Below are positions 58,818 through 64,000 of a DNA stretch of 64,000 nucleotides, piece after piece; within the stretch, counting starts at the first letter, position 1, and each line of letters starts with the position of its first letter. The stretch comes from Chiridota heheva (taxonomy: Eukaryota; Echinodermata; Holothuroidea; Apodida; Chiridotidae), in the NCBI GenBank assembly GCA_020152595.1, contig JAIGNY010000088.1, positions 1,442,501 through 1,506,500 on the forward strand. Reading direction: 5' to 3'. Below the pieces are notes generated by a model. The model saw nothing but the letters and a program-made list of their open reading frames with translations. It did no database searches and was not told where the DNA came from. The translations under genes were made by a program, and so were the position numbers.

Positions 58818-59939
58818 GTAAGTTGAATGAATATAGTTGCAATTTTTTTTTTTTTTATTCTATTTGCAGCAACAAGGTATAGCAGAAGACTTTACAAATT
58901 TGGACCTTTTCGGCAAACATTTCTTATAAATTCCATGTGGAATGAACAGAAGTAAGTGTCTAACAGATAATCAGCATAGTTTATCAACATAAAAGTAGCT
59001 GTGAAGCATGTAATGGCTGAAATTGGGTCCGAAATCAACAAAAAAAAGTTTCGTGCATAATAAATAAGATAAATGACCTAATTTGCATATCATTTGCATA
59101 ATTTCTTATTTCATTTTTTGCAAATGATGATGTAAACATCTTGTTTTTCTGCATTCTATCAGTTTTGGACATCATAGAAGGGGAAAATGCATTTTTTTGG
59201 AAAATTTAGTGCCATACACTATTAGATAGATTATTTACAGAATCGGGGGATAATTTTTAGGTCAAAATGTACCAAATTTTTCATATTTGCGTCATTTTTT
59301 TTCTTCTGATTCCTAAAAATCCATGAATAAAATCAAATGAAAGGTCTTTCCAAGGACGATTCAGAAATTATATTTATATTTTTTTGCTATTTAGCCACAA
59401 GGCACAAGCGTGTCATTAAGATAGAATGTTTGGAGACCTAATATGCTAATTCAATGACCTAATTTGCATATTTGAGTTCGGAAATATGCACATTTCTAGA
59501 AAGTTCAACATGTTAGCTTTCATAAAAGTCGAACTTATTTTGGTACAAATGGAACAGAAAGTGCTGAAAAAATCCTCTTTCCAAAAAATTCAGAAATAGC
59601 TTATTCTATTTTTGGAACCTTGGGAGAGTAAGGGTTAAGCAATTCATGAAATCTATTAATATTTTTTTTCTAATTAACCACAAGAAAGCAGAATATCACA
59701 AAGATAGCAGTTTTAGGACATCTAATAATCTTAACTAATGACCTCATTTGCATAAATTTGCATAACTCACCTGATAATTATACAAACCAAAGTAAAGTTC
59801 AAAGTCTTAGCTTTTATATAGCATAAACTTATTACAGTAGAAAATGAAGATAAATTTGTGAAAAAGCCCCCTTTTTCCAAAAGGTTCCCTAAAATATCAC
59901 TTGTAATCTCAAATGCTCTGGCAGAGTAAGGGTTAATTG

Positions 59940-60185
59940 CGCTTGAATATTTGAAAACTGTTTTTCAAGTAAGCTTAAAATAGCTAAACATCAATATGAT
60001 GCAAATTTTGTTGCAAACAAAAAACTTTTGTGGATAAGATTACTGGAAGCCAGGTCATTTGTCTAATGATGCGACAGGGAACTCATGTGGATTTTCAAAG
60101 GTGTTTTTTATTTTTTCATTAGTGAGTTATTAACACTTTGGTGATTTTACACAGAGATTCAATTACATTATATGGTTGGAAGCCA
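59940..60185. other. no gene recognised
   Basis: Short AT-rich flank of the piggyBac complex. Confidence 0.5.
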
Positions 60186-60189
60186 TTCT

Positions 60190-60525
60190 TAAGCTTTTAA
60201 TAGGTTTTTTAAACCCAATTTATAGCCCAAATGAGCTATCAACTACAAAAAGTTATACACACTGGACTACACATTAGAAGAAATCCCAAATGAGATATCA
60301 AGCTCAGTGGTATTTCCCAAGCGAATGTTATCATGTATATGCTAAATTCCTTCAGATTGCGCCGAGTGAAACCTAGTATTGAAACATTTTAAGCAACACA
60401 GCAAAAAATATCAAAAAAACGCTTAAGATATAATAAACGTTGCAAAAATCTGAACGTATCCAGGTGAGAACCTGGCTCTTATTGCATAAGCTCAAATCCT
60501 TTAAAGGAATGTTGAGCTAAAAACT
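60190..60525 (+). repeat. dispersed repeat, second copy of 47.55-48.02 kb
   Basis: AAGCTTTTAATAGG, TATAGCCCAAATGAG, GCGAATGTTATCATGTATAT and GCTAAATTCCTTCAGATTGC occur in the order of the first copy, to the shared end GGAATGTTGAGCTAAAAA. CAGGTGAGAACCTGGCTCTT near 60460 forms a short hairpin (CAGGT/ACCTG). Confidence 0.75.
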
Positions 60526-60529
60526 AACT

Positions 60530-61135
60530 AGGCCTACGGTATGTGGACCAGTTAAGTGAAAAGACCAGTTCCAAGAAAAACATTCACAAAAATTCCATAT
60601 TCATAGAAAAATTACCGATGTCACTGAAATTTTCAAAAATCTATTGCTTTCCACCTATAACCAGCATTAATATTGTTTTCATTAAACTCTTTAAGAATTT
60701 GTAATGCTATTTATGAAGGTGATTTTTCTAGTCATACTGTCATGTTGTCTGTTTACCCATAACTACTCGGAAACTTGGAAATTATCAAATATTTGTTCTT
60801 TGCTTATAGTTTCTTCTTATAACAGAAAGAACTGCAAGTATGTTTTCTGTCTAACAGTGTAATTTTGATTTAATTTTGATATTGTGTCAAGATTTTATTG
60901 TAAGTTTAAAAATTGTAGTTATGAGACTACTGTAGTTCCACTAAATACTTTAGTTCTAAAATGTGTAAAATGGAATATTATGTCGTGCTCATGGAGAATG
61001 ATGGAATTTGTTGTTACATACACCTTACCTATTAAGGGCAAATTGACTTACTTGGGAAAAACATGTTAAGCCCTACCTACAAAGCCTACAATTTATTCAA
61101 AAATATTTGTTTGTTTGTTTGTACATAATCCTCCC
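60530..61135. other. no gene recognised
   Basis: AT-rich sequence ending in a (TTTG)n run at 61107-61123. Confidence 0.5.
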
Positions 61136-61137
61136 TT

Positions 61138-61281
61138 GTGGGAACTCTGCAAGACTCCTATATGGAGCATAGACGTGAAGCTATAGCCTGCATAGCAGAT
61201 GCCAGTCTCATGCGACCGGACCAGAAGTGGATGAACACCAGGTTTCCACCCTACTCTTTTCAAGAAGTGTTTAAGAACCAG
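61138..61281 (+). other. possible exon, or SINE-adjacent sequence
   Basis: An open frame reads LQDSYMEHRREAIACIADAS, LMRPDQKWMNTRFPPYSFQE, VFKNQ and then reaches GTAGGG, a possible donor. The residues look protein-like, but the frame runs straight into the SINE on the opposite strand, whose last bases may extend into it. No family is recognised and the acceptor is unclear. Confidence 0.3.
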
Positions 61282-61470
61282 GTAGGGTGTGACTGTCCTA
61301 CCATCGGGACCGACAGCTTAACGTCCCCTCCAAAGGACGGCGAGCACCATTTAACCAGTACTTCCGCTTTGATGATCGGCGTATCTGTCTGCATAGCTGT
61401 GGAAAAACTGGTAAGACCTGTACCTCCAGCATCTCAGTCGTGTGCTCTACCATTTGAGCTACCTGACTCA
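61275..61470 (-). mobile_element. tRNA-derived SINE, family C
   Basis: The minus strand starts TGAGTCAGGTAGCTCAAATG plus GTAGAGCA, a near-consensus tRNA A-box. GAGGTACAGGTCTTAC sits at the B-box position (degenerate). The body holds GGTGCTCGCCGTCCTTTGGA, GGGGACGTTAAGCTGTCGGT and CCCGATGGTAGGAC, a type of tail widespread in marine invertebrate SINEs. The translation VAQMVEHTTEMLEVQVLPV is the familiar SINE artefact. Confidence 0.85.
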
Positions 61471-61474
61471 TTAG

Positions 61475-61960
61475 ATATTGGTGATCAACTGAAATTTTGG
61501 CACTTTTGATCAAGATTGAAAGAAAATAACATAAAATACCTTGAATATACAAAATTTGTACATGGAAAATGTAATTGCAAATTGTTCTGCAATCCTAAAA
61601 ACTAAAAATATGGGACAATTATAGGATTTATGAAATAAAAACACATGTACTGTATGTACAAAGTCAACGGGTTAAGTAAATTGACCCACCCCAGAGTCAC
61701 ACTGGTGACTGACAATTTGGTACAATGACGCACATGTGAGTCACTATTTTATTATCAATGACTCACCTTATTTTTGAGCGGAGTAGGTCTAGGTCTAGTA
61801 CTGTAGGCCTAGGCCTCTAGTACTAATACTACGACAAATGCATAACGGCCTAGGCCTATGTGTGCATTTAAACTGCTAGGCCTATCTAGACTAACGTTAT
61901 TCATTACTTTGATTTTCCATTTGTAAAAACATGGAACTTACATTGGAAGTGCTACAAGCC
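61475..61960. other. no gene recognised; TAGGCCTA-rich
   Basis: Several CTAGGCCTA and GGTCTAG words cluster at 61785-61895. Nothing coding is visible. Confidence 0.5.
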
Positions 61961-61964
61961 TTCA

Positions 61965-62400
61965 CAAGCAGGAAAAAATTATCGAGTCCACAGTCCTCTA
62001 GCCCGGGACGCAGACTGTACGTATTCACCGCCCGGTACGGTCTACTGTACTGAACCACCGCCGTGCGTTGCTTTAACGACCAGGTCAGTTTCCCAGTTCG
62101 ACGAAGCGTACGCGTACGATCGCGCAGCGATAGCTCGAAACATCCTTGATACGGTGGAGCTATTTAAAGTCTGGTAGCTCCATGGTACCAGAGAGCGTGA
62201 CGTCATTCGCCTCGTTTGGGCATTCGGCATGTACGGAGTAAAGGACGATGACATTCGGCATGTACGGAGTAAAGGACGATGACGTACGCTCTCAGCTGGA
62301 ACGGTCAGCAAAACTGATCTGAGCTAGCGCTGACTTAAATCACCACTGCTCACCGGCACCCCAAGCGCAGCGCACACGTACAAACATATCCTCACACACC
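61965..62400. promoter_or_regulatory. CpG-rich block with CRE site, candidate promoter
   Basis: CpG is dense here (ACGCGTACGATCGCGCAGCG near 62108-62127) against a CpG-poor surround. A perfect CRE, TGACGTCA, lies at 62198-62205, and a near-CRE TGACGTAC at 62279. ATTTAAA near 62162 could serve as a TATA-like element. Transcript direction and first exon are not evident. Confidence 0.45.
62221..62282. repeat. perfect 31-bp tandem duplication in the CpG-rich block
   Basis: Two identical 31-bp units (62221-62251 and 62252-62282), beginning CATTCGGCATGTACGGAGTA, directly downstream of the CRE. The duplicated unit ends at a TGACG half-site. Confidence 0.97.
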
Positions 62401-62429
62401 CAGATCAGAATGGATGTCTGGATTTTCAA

Positions 62430-62600
62430 GCTTAAGTTGATATGCAAATATTAAAAGTTTATATCAAAGGTATATACATTTAGATGAATATCAAGTTACA
62501 TCTGCCCAATTTTGGAATTGATATCATATTCAGATCTGGAATTGATATAAGTCCCATATATAGCCCAGATTCGGCGTGTATCTGGAATTGACATGGTTCA
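62430..62600. repeat. remnant of the ATAT/GGCC-type array
   Basis: GGAATTGATATCATATTCAG, TCTGGAATTGATATAAG and CCCATATATAGCCCAGAT echo words of the subterminal arrays at 22.7 and 33.3-34.1 kb. Similarity is at word level only. Confidence 0.4.
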
Positions 62601-62604
62601 GAGG

Positions 62605-63070
62605 GCATATCACTGCTAATTCAGTGACCTCGGAAGCAGGGGGTGGGGTTCTGAATCTGAATCGGTTAAAGTCGGCAAAAATCCTTCAAGAGGACATGAA
62701 CGCCAACCGAGCGTAAAAAATAAAAGTTTGGGGGATATGAAGTGTATCCCCATTCAAGGTTAATAATTAGTTCCAAATTGGCCCACCAAACTTCCATGCA
62801 AACCTATCTATTTCTGATTTCGGATTCTCAAAATTTATAAAGGCAAAGATATTAAATCTAAGAATTATTTCTAATGAAGAGCGCCCAATCCCATGCTTTC
62901 ACACCTCCTGATGCCATGTGTTGTCGATCTGAAGGACTGATGATGGAGATACCCAATTCGCATGGCAAAAGACAGTCCGCCAGCAAGTCTAAGAGAAAAA
63001 ACAGAAGAAGTGTGGAAATTAAATGGCGTTGACCTGTAGAAAATGGGCGAAAACTACATGGCATAAAAGA
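62605..63070. other. no gene recognised
   Basis: Mixed-composition sequence. The frames from 63023 onward run into the trinucleotide array and are not supported. Confidence 0.5.
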
Positions 63071-63074
63071 ATTT

Positions 63075-63078
<4 letters not shown>

Positions 63079-63143
<65 letters not shown>

Positions 63144-63390
63144 ACTACTACCACCACTACACCACCACCACCACCACCTGCTGCACCACCACTGCTGCCA
63201 CCACTGCTGCTGCTGCTGCTGCTGCCACCACCACCACCACCTGCCACTGCTGCTGCTGCTGCCACTGCTGCTGCTGCTGCACCTGCTGCTGCTGCTGCTG
63301 CTGCCACACCACCACCACCACCACCACCACCACCACTGCTACCACCACCACCACCACCACCACTACTACTACTGCTACTACTACTACAAC
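63079..63390. repeat. compound trinucleotide array (CTA, CCA, CTG)
   Basis: (CTA)n of about 65 bp passes into alternating blocks of (CCA)n and (CTG)n, then back to (CTA)n. All units differ from the next by one base. Homopolymeric Leu, Thr, Cys, Ala, Gln and Val frames on both strands are artefacts. Confidence 0.97.
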
Positions 63391-63394
63391 ACTA

Positions 63395-64000
63395 CAAAGC
63401 AAGTTCAACCGCTGTAATCGCCAAGAGGTTTGGTCACATAATTTGTGATACTCTATTCACGTGGCCCCTAAAATCGTGGGGCCATGGCGCAACTGCCCAG
63501 CAGACTTGTACGTTAAGACGGCTACAGTGCCGGGGTAGTAGGATTAGGTCCCTCAAAAGCAACACTGTGGGTAAGGTACTAAAGGTAGTCGCACGTCACT
63601 CGCACACCTTTGTTTTTGAACTGCCACGAAGAGGCCTTATACATGTAGGGGCCTTGTATACCTCATGAACGGTTGTGTGGTGACGGTGATGTGTCCATTG
63701 CCTGTACTACGACACAGATTCACGATCGATCTGTATATTTTTGTAGATCCTAAGCGAAGAGATGATATGGGAAGGGGATGCAACATAAGAGGTAGCAAAT
63801 ATAGGCAAATCCTGCCACTAAAAGTTTAAAGTTCTGTACCATTTGCGTAGAAATTATTGACGTGGAAAACACAGGTTGGCGCCCTCGCCTTGCCTTATTC
63901 AGCATTTTTTAAAACATTTTTTCCCTCATCAGGAAAAATACTTTCAAGCTGTTTACACATATTCTCGCTGCAAATTCTAGTGTGTAACGCCTACCGTAGG
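63395..64000. other. no gene recognised
   Basis: CpG is somewhat higher than the window average. CCCCTAAAATCGTGGGGCC near 63465-63483 can form a hairpin. No coding frame is recognised. Confidence 0.5.

Larger units (their letters stand above)
57043..59634 (+). mobile_element. piggyBac-type element B, 2.6 kb, nested in A
   Basis: TTAA lies at 57039-57042 and 59635-59638. The left end CCCTCACTCTCCCAGC is inverted at the right as TGGGAGAGTAAGGG. Both the TTAA duplication and the CCCT ends are piggyBac hallmarks, and the ends match the MITEs at 28490 and 28734. It carries two exon-like ORFs (57648 and about 58485) but no DDD catalytic domain, so it is likely internally deleted and non-autonomous. 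Confidence 0.85.
56570..59932. mobile_element. piggyBac-type element A, interrupted by a copy of itself
   Basis: The 56570-57038 part matches 58890-59349 of element B: AATTTGCATATCATTTGCAT, TTTTGTGCATCATAGAA versus TTTTGGACATCATAGAA, and ATCAAATGAAAGGTC. After B, 59639-59932 continues that same sequence, matching 59350-59634, and ends GGCAGAGTAAGGG then TTAA (59933-59936). A is therefore a 3' portion of the family, broken at its TTAA-containing stretch. Its left end was not found and it is probably truncated. Confidence 0.8.

Noticed and set aside
63023-63448. Leu/Thr/Cys-rich frame
   Set aside because: Compound triplet array; the other strand is open as well (Val/Gln).

Overview
This is eukaryotic genomic DNA, AT-rich and gene-poor, dominated by repeats. 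Frequent TAGGCCTA words, tRNA-derived SINEs, LINE, hAT and piggyBac debris and a heparan-sulfate-type sulfotransferase gene suggest an invertebrate deuterostome, most likely an echinoderm or hemichordate. This placement is inference; no species marker is visible. All alignments below were made by eye, so borders given as approximate can be off by tens of bases.

Layout. 1-0.83 kb: a 26-bp minisatellite and a long TTA array. 3.86-10.84 kb: a degenerate tandem array of about 100-bp units, split by three DNA transposons: an Ac-like hAT derivative, a TA-flanked mariner-type MITE, and a 3.3-kb hAT that keeps a decayed BED-finger transposase. 10.8-20 kb: mostly unique AT-rich DNA with a SINE inserted in an older repeat, a 29-bp minisatellite and a second SINE type. 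20.18-21.60 kb, minus strand: the one clear host gene, a Golgi type II sulfotransferase of the heparan sulfate 3-O-sulfotransferase type, whose reading frame shifts between the stem and the catalytic domain. 22.69-34.09 kb: a segment bounded by inverted termini and AT-rich inner arrays, absent from a paralogous copy of its flanks at 40.2 kb. 34-44 kb: overlapping copies of several dispersed repeats whose comparison reveals further insertions. 44.7-49.9 kb: two elements sharing one terminal repeat, a decayed CR1/L2-like LINE and a long TA array. 52-55 kb: tandem duplications and CCCAAT-type minisatellites. 56.6-59.94 kb: a piggyBac-type element inserted at a TTAA inside another copy of itself, carrying two exon-like ORFs. 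61.3-62.4 kb: a SINE and then a CpG-rich, CRE-containing block that may be a promoter. 63.08-63.39 kb: a compound trinucleotide array.

Apart from the sulfotransferase, no complete gene is visible; a few exon-like segments (28.07, 57.65, 58.49, 61.14 kb) are given at lower confidence. The main value of the window is that many repeats occur twice, once interrupted and once intact. This allows insertion borders to be read directly for a SINE, an 11.4-kb inverted-terminus element, a hairpin-ended family without obvious terminal inverted repeats, and a self-nested piggyBac.
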